Part shown: piece after piece, positions 47,861 to 56,285 of the stretch
How the letters are laid out: each line of letters begins with the position of its first letter
How positions within the stretch are numbered: position 1 is the stretch's first letter
Assembly (NCBI RefSeq): GCF_900114775.1
Contig: NZ_FOUE01000005.1
Span: 124,001-188,000, forward strand
Length of the DNA: 64,000 nucleotides
Direction: 5' to 3'
Origin: Marinobacter zhejiangensis
GTDB taxonomy: Bacteria; Pseudomonadota; Gammaproteobacteria; Pseudomonadales; Oleiphilaceae
The notes under the pieces: model-generated
Told to the model about the DNA's origin: nothing
The model's input: the letters and a program-made list of their open reading frames with translations, nothing else
The model's database searches: none
Program-made: the position numbers and the translations under genes

Positions 47861-48624
47861 GGCTGCCCCCCGAGCTTGCGCTCAAATTCGTTGCCATTGT
47901 TGTCGCGCATCCACAGCACCGCATCCGGCGTCTGGTGCCCGAACTCAAACACCAGCATGGGGTTTTCGGCGGCGGATTCCGACAGGTTCATGGTCAGCAA
48001 CGGGTCGGAACTGGCCGAATCACGGAGCACCACATGCTCAATATGGAAAAGCGGCACACCGTCCACCATGCCTGAATCCATGGGGTGCATAACACTGAAC
48101 TTGAAACGCACGCCATCAACCCTGGAGAAGGCGCCACCGCGAATGGTGCCAAAGTTCTGCTCCCAATCCGGGTTGGCCGCGGTCATGCTGGGTGCGGTAC
48201 AACCGCCTCCAGCCGCATCAACAAAGGCGCTGCCGAGGTGCCAGACACCGTCGTCATCCAGAACGGCAACCCGCACCGTGGTCGCTTGCTGGACACGGAA
48301 GTTCATGGATACGAGGGTGGCCGGGGCAGGACCCGGCGTCAGGGAAAACAGGTGGGGAATCGGGTTCAGGTCAACCCAGGCAACCATCTCCCGGATCGGC
48401 AGCGGGTAGTTCGACAAGTCAACGGTCAACGGCACCTGAGACGAGTTTTCGGCAAACGGTGGGACCTTGACCTGCACCTGCTCATCCAGCACCACCGGGG
48501 CAACATTGCCCAGATAACGCTCGACGTTGTATTCCCACATCGGTGATCCGTACGGGTCTGTTGGAAGACCAGCCCACGCGGGCAGACTGGTCGCCAGGAG
48601 CGCGATTATAGCGAGACGGGTCAT
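47857..48624 (-). CDS. Quinoprotein-associated SoxYZ-like carrier protein
   Basis: Periplasmic 255-residue fusion of SoxY-like and SoxZ-like domains after a signal peptide. The SoxY-like half (about 40-150) ends with the carrier motif DAAGGGCTAPS, whose Cys would carry the cargo. The SoxZ-like half covers about 160-255. In Sox sulfur oxidation the carrier holds sulfur intermediates; here the context is PQQ alcohol oxidation, so its cargo is not known. Confidence 0.85.
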   Translation of the reverse strand: MTRLAIIALLATSLPAWAGLPTDPYGSPMWEYNVERYLGNVAPVVLDEQVQVKVPPFAENSSQVPLTVDLSNYPLPIREMVAWVDLNPIPHLFSLTPGPAPATLVSMNFRVQQATTVRVAVLDDDGVWHLGSAFVDAAGGGCTAPSMTAANPDWEQNFGTIRGGAFSRVDGVRFKFSVMHPMDSGMVDGVPLFHIEHVVLRDSASSDPLLTMNLSESAAENPMLVFEFGHQTPDAVLWMRDNNGNEFERKLGGQP

Positions 48625-48629
48625 GCCGG

Positions 48630-49556
48630 TTACTCCTCTACCGAAGCATTGAGAATGTCCTCATAAAAACCGGGAATGCTGTAACGCAGGCCATGCGCTT
48701 CGTAGATACTGGCGACTTCACCGTTGCGGACCATGCCATCCACAATCGCCTCAATGGCATAGCCCAACTGACGATGGGTATGCTTCACCGCCATACCGAT
48801 ATCCCAGACCTGCTTGGTGATACCTGGAAAGCCGTTGTTGGCCGACTGTAGCCTGTCACCATCCTGCCGAGCCAACTCGAAATCAATTTCCGAGCGCATA
48901 CCCATCACCGCCGTCACTTCACCGCCGACCATTGCTTCAAAGGCTTCAGCGATATTGCGATAGTGGCGGGTCTTATCCCGCATGCGGCCGGCAAACGCCG
49001 AGGTCAGATAGAAATCGGGAAGGGTATCCACCTGCACGCCGATGTGGTGGTACTGGAACACCGCCATAGTCGGGACAGACTCCAGTTGCGTCGAATCAAA
49101 CGCAATCTGCCACTGTTCGCGCTGGTAGGGACCAAACATGACCACTTGATCGTTAATGACTTCGCCAGTGGAGTCACGCATGTAGGCGAAGGTTTTGTCG
49201 TAGGGTACCCGCAGCATCACATCGGCGATGCGAGTCTTGGCCAGATAGTGGCCCTTCCAGACGTTGTTGCGCAGGTCGTCTTCCAGGGTTTCATCCGGCA
49301 CAATCCAGTGAACCCGGAACTCGACGCCCATGGCCGCCGCTATCTGGCGCCCCAGCTCCACATCCACCCCCGCCGGCTCATCATCCTGCAGGTAAGAATA
49401 TGGCGGGAAGTTCTGGTACACACCGACATTCAGGTAGCCGGATTCCAGGATCGCATCGTAGGTGCGATCCGGCGGACCAAGCTGCTCGTTCTGTGCCAGC
49501 AGTGGTCCACTGAACAGGACCATAACCAGCAAGAACAGGTAACGGGAATTCCACAT
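48630..49556 (-). CDS. Quinoprotein-associated periplasmic binding protein (MoxJ/XoxJ-like)
   Basis: Solute-binding-fold protein, 308 residues, with signal peptide (to about residue 21). The start at 49556 follows AGGAGG at eight bases; 24 upstream codons in frame are rejected. The region LNVGVYQNFPPYSYLQDDEPAGVD is typical of family 3 binding proteins. Relatives (MoxJ/XoxJ) help mature PQQ dehydrogenases or support electron transfer rather than import. No permease is encoded beside it. Confidence 0.85.
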   Translation of the reverse strand: MWNSRYLFLLVMVLFSGPLLAQNEQLGPPDRTYDAILESGYLNVGVYQNFPPYSYLQDDEPAGVDVELGRQIAAAMGVEFRVHWIVPDETLEDDLRNNVWKGHYLAKTRIADVMLRVPYDKTFAYMRDSTGEVINDQVVMFGPYQREQWQIAFDSTQLESVPTMAVFQYHHIGVQVDTLPDFYLTSAFAGRMRDKTRHYRNIAEAFEAMVGGEVTAVMGMRSEIDFELARQDGDRLQSANNGFPGITKQVWDIGMAVKHTHRQLGYAIEAIVDGMVRNGEVASIYEAHGLRYSIPGFYEDILNASVEE

Positions 49557-49602
49557 AACACGTCCTCCTGGGCCACGGCCCTGACTTTGCCCTAAGGCCG
49601 GA

Positions 49603-50031
49603 TTACTCCGGCTGGGGCAGTGACTCAAGGTAGGTGCGGATGGACCAGATAGAAGTCTGGTTCAGACTGTTCTTGAACGACGGCATGCCCCGCTCAGTGC
49701 CATTCATCACCCGACCGATGAAATATTCGTCATCCCATTCGCTCAGGAGGCGCAGGTCCGGCGTCAGACCACCGGACATGGCTTCGATACCATGACAGCC
49801 AGCACAGTTGCCCGCATACCCACTCTTGCCGACATTGATAGCCTCGGCGTTCAGCTCTCCATGCTCGTTCCCGTCACGGAACGGATTCTCCAGCAGTGCT
49901 TCACGCCCCAGATCAGGCAGGGAGCCATTGTCCACCGGTTGCGGTGTCACGTTGCCATGCCCGGAAGCCAGACCGGCTCCACTCACCAGAGCTGCGGCAA
50001 CCAGGGCCTTGAGTGAAGTTGAAACTGCCAT
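49603..50031 (-). CDS. exaB: Cytochrome c550, electron acceptor of the alcohol dehydrogenases
   Basis: Periplasmic monohaem cytochrome, 142 residues, signal peptide to about residue 24. Haem site CAGCH in AGNCAGCHGIEAMSGG (near residue 80). The axial Met is probably in RGMPSFKN. It is divergent from the Ca-type dehydrogenase gene, the arrangement of exaB and exaA in Pseudomonas. It takes electrons from the quinoproteins to the terminal oxidase. It heads the minus-strand operon with binding-protein, SoxYZ-like and hydrolase genes. Confidence 0.93.
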   Translation of the reverse strand: MAVSTSLKALVAAALVSGAGLASGHGNVTPQPVDNGSLPDLGREALLENPFRDGNEHGELNAEAINVGKSGYAGNCAGCHGIEAMSGGLTPDLRLLSEWDDEYFIGRVMNGTERGMPSFKNSLNQTSIWSIRTYLESLPQPE

Positions 50032-50402
50032 AACGAATACCTCTACTTGAAACTGTCTCTACCGGCAAGGGAAACAAACGGACTTACCAGCGACCTGCAT
50101 CCAGTCTAAGAATCCCGCCACCGCAACCGAATTCCACTTTGGAGGCTTAGTCGTAGTTCCTTAGTAGTAGCCTCGGAGTCCCCACGCCAAAGCAGCACAA
50201 CCAACAACCCCGGGCGAATACCTGCAGCAATTCAAGGCGCTGCAGCCACCAAAGGAACTTTTCCCGGTTTTTAGCGGCATTTTCCCGGTTTTCCCGTGCC
50301 AATTTCCGTCGCAAGCCGCTCGTCTCAGCACCAATATTCAAGCCGGATCGCGCAACCAATCTGCGCATTTCACAGCAGCAACCCAAACCAAGGGGAAACA
50401 CA
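50032..50402. other. exaB/exaA divergent promoter region
   Basis: 371 bases without a gene. It holds the tandem TTAGTCGTA/TTAGTAGTA element near the exaB side. I see no convincing -35/-10 pair; both promoters probably depend on an activator. Confidence 0.55.
50147..50169. promoter_or_regulatory. Tandem TTAGTCGTA and TTAGTAGTA elements between exaB and exaA
   Basis: Two copies at 50147-50155 and 50161-50169, spaced 14 bases start to start. They lie about 116-138 bases upstream of exaB and about 235 bases upstream of exaA. Best candidate operator for the LuxR-type regulators of this island. Confidence 0.5.
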
Positions 50403-52259
50403 ATGAGAACAAACACAGCAACGCGCCCCCTGATCCGGGCGATGGGACTGGCCCTGACCATGACCTCCAGCGCGGCTCTGACAACCAATGCCCTCGCCAG
50501 CGAAGTGACTTGGGAGGACATCCTGAACGACGCGGAAACCACCGAAAATGTCCTGATGTACGGCATTGGCCCCAAAGCCCAGCGCTACAGCCCAATGACC
50601 ACCGTCAACACCACCAACGTCGAGCGCCTGGTGCCCGCCTACTCGTTCTCCTTTGGTGACGAAAAGCAACGCGGCCAGGAATCCCAAGCCCTGGTGCACG
50701 ACGGCATGGTCTACGTCACCGGCTCATACTCACGCCTGTTTGCACTGGATGCCCGCACCGGGGAAATGGTCTGGGAATACAGCCACCGACTGCCGAGCGA
50801 TATCCGCCCCTGTTGCGATGTGGTTAACCGGGGCGCCGCCATTTTTGGCAACAAGGTGTTCTTTGGCACCCTGGATGCGGGCATCGTCGCGCTCGACAAA
50901 GACACCGGCGAGGTTATCTGGCGAGAGAAGTTTGAGGACCATACCGCCGGCTACACCATGACCGGAGCCCCTACCCTGATCAAAGATCAGGAAACCGGGA
51001 AAGTGCTGCTGATCCACGGTTCATCTGGAGACGAGTTTGGCGTGGTCGGCAAGCTCTACGCCCGCGACCCCGACACCGGCGAGGAAATCTGGATGCGGCC
51101 GTTTGTCGAAGGTCATTATGGCCGCCTCCATGGCGAGCGCAGTACACCAACCGGTGACCCGGATGCCCCCAGCTGGCCCGACGACCCCAACAGCGAAACC
51201 GGCAAGGTTGAGGCCTGGAGTCATGGCGGTGGCGCACCCTGGCAGAGTGCGAGTTTCGACGTCGAGACCAACACCATCATCGTTGGTGCCGGTAACCCGG
51301 CCCCCTGGAACACCTGGGAGCGCACGTCCGAAGGCGGTGACCCCCACGACTACGACAACCTCTATACCTCTGGCCAGGTAGCCGTCGATCCCAGTACCGG
51401 TGAGGTGAAGTGGTTCTACCAGCACACCCCGAACGATGCCTGGGATTTCTCCGGCAACAACGAGCTGGTGCTGTTCGAATACAGCGAAGACGGTGACACC
51501 GTCAAAGCAACCGCCCACGCCGATCGCAACGGTTTCTTCTACGTGGTGGACCGTGAGACCGGTGAGTTCCAGAAAGGCTTCCCGTTCGTAGACGGCATCA
51601 CCTGGGCTACCGGTATTGACCCCGACACCGGCCGCCCCATGGAGGTTGATGGCCAGCGCCCGCCGGCACCGGAGCCTGGCGAAACCCGTGGCGAGTCCAT
51701 TGAAGTATCTCCCCCCTTCCTTGGCGGCAAGAACTGGAACCCGATGGCCTACAACCAGGAGACCGGCCTGTTCTACATCCCGGCCAACCACTGGATGGAG
51801 GACTACTGGACCGAAGAGGTGACCTACAACCGGGGCGCGGCTTATCTGGGCCAGGGGTTCCGGATCAAGCGTCTGTTCGATGATCACGTCGGCACCTTGC
51901 GGGCCATGAATCCGTTGACCGGCGAGATTGTCTGGGAGCACAAAGAAGAGATGCCGCTGTGGGCTGGCGTGCTGACCACCCGGGGCGGCCTGGTCTTCAC
52001 CGGCACTGGGGATGGCTACTTCAAGGCGTTCCACGCTGAGACCGGCGAAGAACTGTGGTCGTTCCAGACCGGTTCCGGAATCATTTCCTCCCCCATTACG
52101 TGGGAAATGGATGGCGAGCAGTACATCGGTGTGGTGTCTGGCTATGGCGGGGCCGTTCCCCTGTGGGGCGGCGACATGGCAGAGCTGACCCGGGTTATCT
52201 CCCAAGGCGGTTCATTCTGGGCCTTCAAACTGCCATCGTGGATGGAAGCCAGCCGCTGA
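50403..52259 (+). CDS. exaA: PQQ-dependent alcohol dehydrogenase, calcium type (ExaA/PedE-like)
   Basis: Periplasmic quinoprotein ethanol dehydrogenase, 618 residues, signal peptide to about residue 34. The vicinal disulfide is in RPCCDVVNRG. The catalytic Asp348 in AWDFSGNNE is followed by Ser350 instead of Asp, the pattern of Ca2+-dependent enzymes such as P. aeruginosa ExaA. Tryptophan-docking repeats and the conserved FLGGKNWNPMAYN segment are present. It should be used when lanthanides are absent, complementing pedH. It is divergent from the cytochrome c550 gene. Confidence 0.95.
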   Translation: MRTNTATRPLIRAMGLALTMTSSAALTTNALASEVTWEDILNDAETTENVLMYGIGPKAQRYSPMTTVNTTNVERLVPAYSFSFGDEKQRGQESQALVHDGMVYVTGSYSRLFALDARTGEMVWEYSHRLPSDIRPCCDVVNRGAAIFGNKVFFGTLDAGIVALDKDTGEVIWREKFEDHTAGYTMTGAPTLIKDQETGKVLLIHGSSGDEFGVVGKLYARDPDTGEEIWMRPFVEGHYGRLHGERSTPTGDPDAPSWPDDPNSETGKVEAWSHGGGAPWQSASFDVETNTIIVGAGNPAPWNTWERTSEGGDPHDYDNLYTSGQVAVDPSTGEVKWFYQHTPNDAWDFSGNNELVLFEYSEDGDTVKATAHADRNGFFYVVDRETGEFQKGFPFVDGITWATGIDPDTGRPMEVDGQRPPAPEPGETRGESIEVSPPFLGGKNWNPMAYNQETGLFYIPANHWMEDYWTEEVTYNRGAAYLGQGFRIKRLFDDHVGTLRAMNPLTGEIVWEHKEEMPLWAGVLTTRGGLVFTGTGDGYFKAFHAETGEELWSFQTGSGIISSPITWEMDGEQYIGVVSGYGGAVPLWGGDMAELTRVISQGGSFWAFKLPSWMEASR

Positions 52260-52277
52260 TCTCCAGCGTCCGACCAT

Positions 52278-52301
52278 GGCCCGGCATAAGCCGGGCCTTT
52301 T
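52278..52301 (+). terminator. Terminator of exaA
   Basis: GGCCCGGC-ATAA-GCCGGGCC followed by TTTT, starting 19 bases after the exaA stop. The following pentapeptide gene may be read through this modest T tract. Confidence 0.8.
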
Positions 52302-52327
52302 CCCGTGCAGATGCGAGAACCTCCGTG

Positions 52328-52966
52328 ATGAAATCCATCGTTACCCTGATCCTCGGGCTGACTCTTCCAGCCAGCCACTTGGCTGACGAATTTCCGATAA
52401 CCATCAATGGTTGCCTGCTGGCACCGGACACCGTATGCCCTGGCGCCGACCTTCGTAACGCCGACCTGAGCAACCTTGATCTCCGCGGGGCCGACCTGAG
52501 CCAGGCCGACTTCAGCGGCGCAAACCTGAGCCACACCAACCTGCAGGGCGCCAACCTGAACGGCGCCAGACTTCAGCAAATCACTGGACTCAGGCTCAAC
52601 CTGACCCGAGCATCTGTGCGCGGCGCCGACTTTCAGCGAGCCAGCCTAAAAGGAATGCAAGGCAGCTACCTGTTCGCCCAGGGCGCGGACTTCAGCGGTT
52701 CCGACCTGGCTGGAGCCAACCTGGATTTCAGTCGCTTCTCCGGTGCCCGGCTGGTCAACGCGAACCTGACCGCCGCCAGCATCGAAATTGCCTGGCTGCC
52801 GAAAGCGGATCTCAACGGCGCCACACTCATCGGCGCCAACCTGCAGGAAGCCAAGCTCGGGGCCGCCAATCTCGCCAACGCCGATCTGACCAATGCGCGT
52901 ATCCACTACGCCACGTTTGAGGGGACCTATATGGAGGGCTGCCAGGCCTGCCCGTTCGACTGGTGA
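52328..52966 (+). CDS. Exported pentapeptide-repeat protein
   Basis: 212 residues. The start at 52328 gives MKSIVTLILGLTLPASHLA, a signal peptide; a longer frame reaching back into exaA is rejected. About 25 A(D/N)Lxx-type pentapeptide repeats follow (for example ADLRNADLSNLDLRGADLSQ), predicting a right-handed beta-helix. The C terminus CQACPFDW has two cysteines. A pentapeptide gene sits at the same place in the Pseudomonas putida ped cluster; its role is unknown. Confidence 0.85.
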   Translation: MKSIVTLILGLTLPASHLADEFPITINGCLLAPDTVCPGADLRNADLSNLDLRGADLSQADFSGANLSHTNLQGANLNGARLQQITGLRLNLTRASVRGADFQRASLKGMQGSYLFAQGADFSGSDLAGANLDFSRFSGARLVNANLTAASIEIAWLPKADLNGATLIGANLQEAKLGAANLANADLTNARIHYATFEGTYMEGCQACPFDW

Positions 52967-52984
52967 CCCGGCGGAATCACTGCC

Positions 52985-53629
52985 TCAGGTACTGGATTGC
53001 CCAAAGCGGACAAGACCGGCATCCACCGCCAGATGAACGAGTTCAATGGACGAAGAGACCTGGAGTTTGCTCTTGAGCATCGCCAGGTGATTGGACACGG
53101 TCTTGTTGCTGATGCACAGGCGACGGGCGATCCCGGCAATCGCTTCGCCCCGGGTAAACATCAGCAACACTTCCATTTCCCGCTGGGTCATGTCCCGCAA
53201 GCGGTGATCCAGCGGACCTTCCTCATTCATCGCCAGCCGGGTGGCGATGGCATGTTCAATGTAGGGCTGTCCCTGGGCCAGCCGTTGCACCGCCCCCACC
53301 AACTCTTCCGGCGCGCAGTTCTTGGACACAAACCCCAGCGCACCCACATCCAGCGCCTGACGCACCATCGGCAGCTCGTCGTGCATGGTAAAGAACAAAA
53401 TCCGCGCCTTGGGCCAACGCTGGCGAAGCCGCCGGGCCACTTCCAACCCCGAGATATCGGGTAACCCCATATCTAGCACCACCACATCCTGCGCACACTC
53501 TGCGTAAGTGGTGAGGGCCGCCTGGCCACATTCCGCCTGCGTAACCTCAGCCCCCGGCAACAACCCACTCAGCAAATGGGCAATGCCCTGGCGCACCACC
53601 AGGTGGTCATCCACCAGAAGAATTTTCAT
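52985..53629 (-). CDS. pedR2: LuxR/NarL-type response regulator (PedR2-like)
   Basis: 214 residues. The receiver domain has acidic pocket VDDH (7-10), phospho-acceptor Asp in VVVLDMGLPDISG and a conserved Lys in FVSKNCAPEE. The C-terminal LuxR HTH is MTQREMEVLLMFTRGEAI with ISNKTVSNHLAMLKSKL. Paired with the adjacent kinase. In P. putida the PedS2/PedR2 pair activates the Ca-type and represses the Ln-type dehydrogenase gene when lanthanides are absent; the same role is inferred here from position. Confidence 0.9.
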   Translation of the reverse strand: MKILLVDDHLVVRQGIAHLLSGLLPGAEVTQAECGQAALTTYAECAQDVVVLDMGLPDISGLEVARRLRQRWPKARILFFTMHDELPMVRQALDVGALGFVSKNCAPEELVGAVQRLAQGQPYIEHAIATRLAMNEEGPLDHRLRDMTQREMEVLLMFTRGEAIAGIARRLCISNKTVSNHLAMLKSKLQVSSSIELVHLAVDAGLVRFGQSST

Positions 53630-53672
53630 AGCACACTCCCATCAGGTGAGACATTTGAGGACGACCGATACC

Positions 53673-54878
53673 TTACAGCGGCACGGTCAGATCAATACGT
53701 GTTCCCTGACCAACATCGCTGCGGATTTCCATGGTGGCCCCCAACGTACGGGCTCGCTCCCGCATGGATCGCAACCCCAGCCCGGGGCTGACACTGGCCT
53801 GGCAGAAGCCACAGCCATTATCCGTGACCTGCAGACGCAGGCCGTCGTGGCCAGTCATCAGGGTCAGCTTTGCGAGGGTCGCGTTGGCATGCCGCGATAC
53901 GTTGTTCAACGACTCCTGCAGCCAACGGTACAGATTGGTTTGCGCTTCGCCAGTCAGCTCCGGCAGGTCCTGGTCAACGGACAACTGACAGCGCACGCCG
54001 CTCAGCCGCTGCCACCGTTCCACCAGGTGCTGGACCCCACTCACCAGCCCCAGCTGCTCCATCACCAGCGGGTGCAGGTCTTGCAGCAACAACCGGAAAT
54101 GTCCCTGCACCGTTTCACAATGCTCAGCAAGCAGTCGGGCCTGCGCTATCTGGGACGGGTTCAGGGTCGGGTCGTAGACCCAGCCCTGGGCCAGGGCACG
54201 AATACCGGTCAGGTACTGCCCAAGGTCGTCATGGAGGATACGGGCAATGTGGGCCCGCTCGTTGTCCCGCAGTTGCAGCAATTCGTTGAGCAACCGAGAC
54301 ACCGTCTGCTGCTCTGCCTCCAGCGCCGCCGCCATATCGTTGAACCGCTCCACCAGGCGATCCAGCTCACTGATACTCTGTGGTGGAAGGCGAGCCGACA
54401 ACTGACCATGGGCCAGGGTGTCCATGGCTGTCGCGAGGGTATTCAATGGGGCGGTGCCGCGACGCACCGCCACAAACAGTGCCAGGAAACACAGCCCCAT
54501 GCCGGTGCCGTAGGCCAGGCTGATCAGCAGAAAGTTTTCCCAAATCTCTTCCACCTCATCGGACGGATCGGCACGCCAGCCATTGATCACCACTGCCGTA
54601 CCCGGCTCTGCGCCGGTCACAGCCAGGGTGAACAACCCCCGCACGCCGCTTTGCCGGGGAGCTGGCGGTTCGACGGCAGGCCTGAGGTGTCGCAACCCCG
54701 CAACAAGACCGCCCGCCAGGGCGCCCGGTGCCGGAATCACCCGGGCAACCTGCTCTGCCGATCGTTGCTCACGGGCAATATCCGCCCGCGCCTGCTGCAG
54801 GTAGAACACCGCGCCGACCACATAGATCGTGACAAAGACCGCCAGCAGCACCAGCGCAAGGCGTACATACGCACTCAT
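53673..54878 (-). CDS. pedS2: Membrane sensor histidine kinase (PedS2-like)
   Basis: 401 residues. The start at 54878 (MSAYVRLALVLLAVFV) follows GGAG at seven bases. It has TM1 (about 5-27), a periplasmic sensor (28-115) ending in an acidic patch DPSDEVEEIWE just before TM2 (about 117-140), and a HAMP region. A NarX/UhpB-type HisKA_3 follows with its phospho-His in ARILHDDLGQYL. The HATPase has TDNGCGF and GLGLRSMRERA. It lies 43 bases upstream of the response-regulator gene on the same strand. The acidic periplasmic patch is a plausible metal-sensing site (inference). Confidence 0.9.
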   Translation of the reverse strand: MSAYVRLALVLLAVFVTIYVVGAVFYLQQARADIAREQRSAEQVARVIPAPGALAGGLVAGLRHLRPAVEPPAPRQSGVRGLFTLAVTGAEPGTAVVINGWRADPSDEVEEIWENFLLISLAYGTGMGLCFLALFVAVRRGTAPLNTLATAMDTLAHGQLSARLPPQSISELDRLVERFNDMAAALEAEQQTVSRLLNELLQLRDNERAHIARILHDDLGQYLTGIRALAQGWVYDPTLNPSQIAQARLLAEHCETVQGHFRLLLQDLHPLVMEQLGLVSGVQHLVERWQRLSGVRCQLSVDQDLPELTGEAQTNLYRWLQESLNNVSRHANATLAKLTLMTGHDGLRLQVTDNGCGFCQASVSPGLGLRSMRERARTLGATMEIRSDVGQGTRIDLTVPL

Positions 54879-54941
54879 TGGGGAACTCCGAAAGGTAGCG
54901 CTTTCCATGCTAACGACCGTAGGCCTGACCGGAATACTCCT

Positions 54942-54950
54942 TTAGTACCG
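54942..54950. promoter_or_regulatory. Weak TTAGTA element in the pedS2 / ABC divergent promoter
   Basis: TTAGTACCG within ACTCCTTTAGTACCG matches the first six bases of the island element. It sits between two divergent units, 64 and 84 bases from their starts. Confidence 0.3.
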
Positions 54951-55033
54951 CCATAATCGTACTTTCTACATATTCCCGAGTCTGTTGCGGATCTTCTAAG
55001 CTCAGGAAAAGAAAATAGAAAAGGCCTTCATTC

Positions 55034-56239
55034 ATGCCATACCCTGTTGACCGGCTGAGCACGCCAGCCCTGCGCCTACTGACCACCTTCGCCCTCGTCA
55101 TGCTGCCCTGGCTGTCAGCCCAGGCTGCCAATGACGCTCTGGACGTTCGCATCGGCTATATCCAGTGGGTGCCGGACCGGGGCCCGGTGCTGTCCAACGT
55201 CATTCCCGAGCCAGAAGATGCTGGCTTGCAGGGCGCGCAACTGGCCATCGCCGACAACAACACCACCGGCCGCTTTCTGAATCAGCATTACCAGCTGGAG
55301 TCCGACATTGCCGCCTCCCCGGAAGATGCCCTGGCAGCCATGGACCGCATGCTCGCTGAAGGCCTGACGCTTTTCGTGGTCCGCGCGCCCGCTGACACGC
55401 TGTTGGCCCTGACCGAAAAGGCCGGTGACCAGGCCCTGGTGTTCAACGCCGGCGCCCAGGACAACGTACTGCGCCAGCAGGAATGCCCGACGCAGCTACT
55501 TCATACCATTCCCAGCTACGCGATGATCACCGACGCCCTGGCCCAGTGGCTCAATCAACGGCGCTGGCGCGATGTGCTGCTGATCACCGGAACCACCGAC
55601 GAAGACCAGCAGTGGGCTGCCAGCTTCCGCCGTGCAGCCCAGCGTTTTGGCGTGACCATTGTGGCGGATAAGCCCTGGACGTTTGAGGCTGACCTGCGGC
55701 GAACCGCTTCCCGTGAACTGCCCCTGTTCACCCAGACCGACGACGAATATGACGCTGTAGTGGTCGCCGATGTGCGCGGCGATTTTGGCGAATATGTGCC
55801 CTTTAACACCTGGCTCCCCCGCCCGGTCGTAGGCACCCAGGGCATGACCCCGTTGACCTGGCACCAGGTGGTCGAGAGCTGGGGCGCGGCACAGCTGCAT
55901 AGCCGTTTCAACGAACAGGCGGAGCGCCACATGAACAGCGAAGACTATGCCGCCTGGGCGGCGGTACGTTCCATTGGCACCGCAGTGACCCAGCTCAGCG
56001 ACAGTGATGCCAGCGACATTCGTGCCTTCCTGTTCTCTGACAAATTCCAGCTGGCCGCGTTCAAAGGACGCAAGCTCAGCTACCGGGGCTGGAACGGCCA
56101 GCTTCGCCAGCCGATCCCGCTGGTCCACCCCCGGGGGCTGGTGGCTACAGCACCGATCGAAGGCTTTATTCACCCGAACACTGAAATGGACACTCTGGGA
56201 TTCGACGAGCCGGAAAGCACTTGCGACATCCAGCCCTGA
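55034..56239 (+). CDS. ABC-type substrate-binding protein of the PQQ alcohol system (PedA1-like)
   Basis: 401-residue exported protein, signal peptide ending near residue 33 (SAQAA). It has a type I periplasmic-binding fold resembling branched-chain amino-acid receptors (AQLAIADNNTTGRFLNQHYQ...DALAAMDRMLAEG). It is the first gene of a four-gene set with a beta-propeller protein, an ATPase and a permease, matching the pedA1A2BC order of P. putida, which was linked to growth with lanthanides. Ligand is not known from sequence. Confidence 0.85.
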   Translation: MPYPVDRLSTPALRLLTTFALVMLPWLSAQAANDALDVRIGYIQWVPDRGPVLSNVIPEPEDAGLQGAQLAIADNNTTGRFLNQHYQLESDIAASPEDALAAMDRMLAEGLTLFVVRAPADTLLALTEKAGDQALVFNAGAQDNVLRQQECPTQLLHTIPSYAMITDALAQWLNQRRWRDVLLITGTTDEDQQWAASFRRAAQRFGVTIVADKPWTFEADLRRTASRELPLFTQTDDEYDAVVVADVRGDFGEYVPFNTWLPRPVVGTQGMTPLTWHQVVESWGAAQLHSRFNEQAERHMNSEDYAAWAAVRSIGTAVTQLSDSDASDIRAFLFSDKFQLAAFKGRKLSYRGWNGQLRQPIPLVHPRGLVATAPIEGFIHPNTEMDTLGFDEPESTCDIQP

Positions 56240-56285
56240 CCAACCCCAGAGACAGCGATAGACAACGACAACAAGGAGCACGAAG

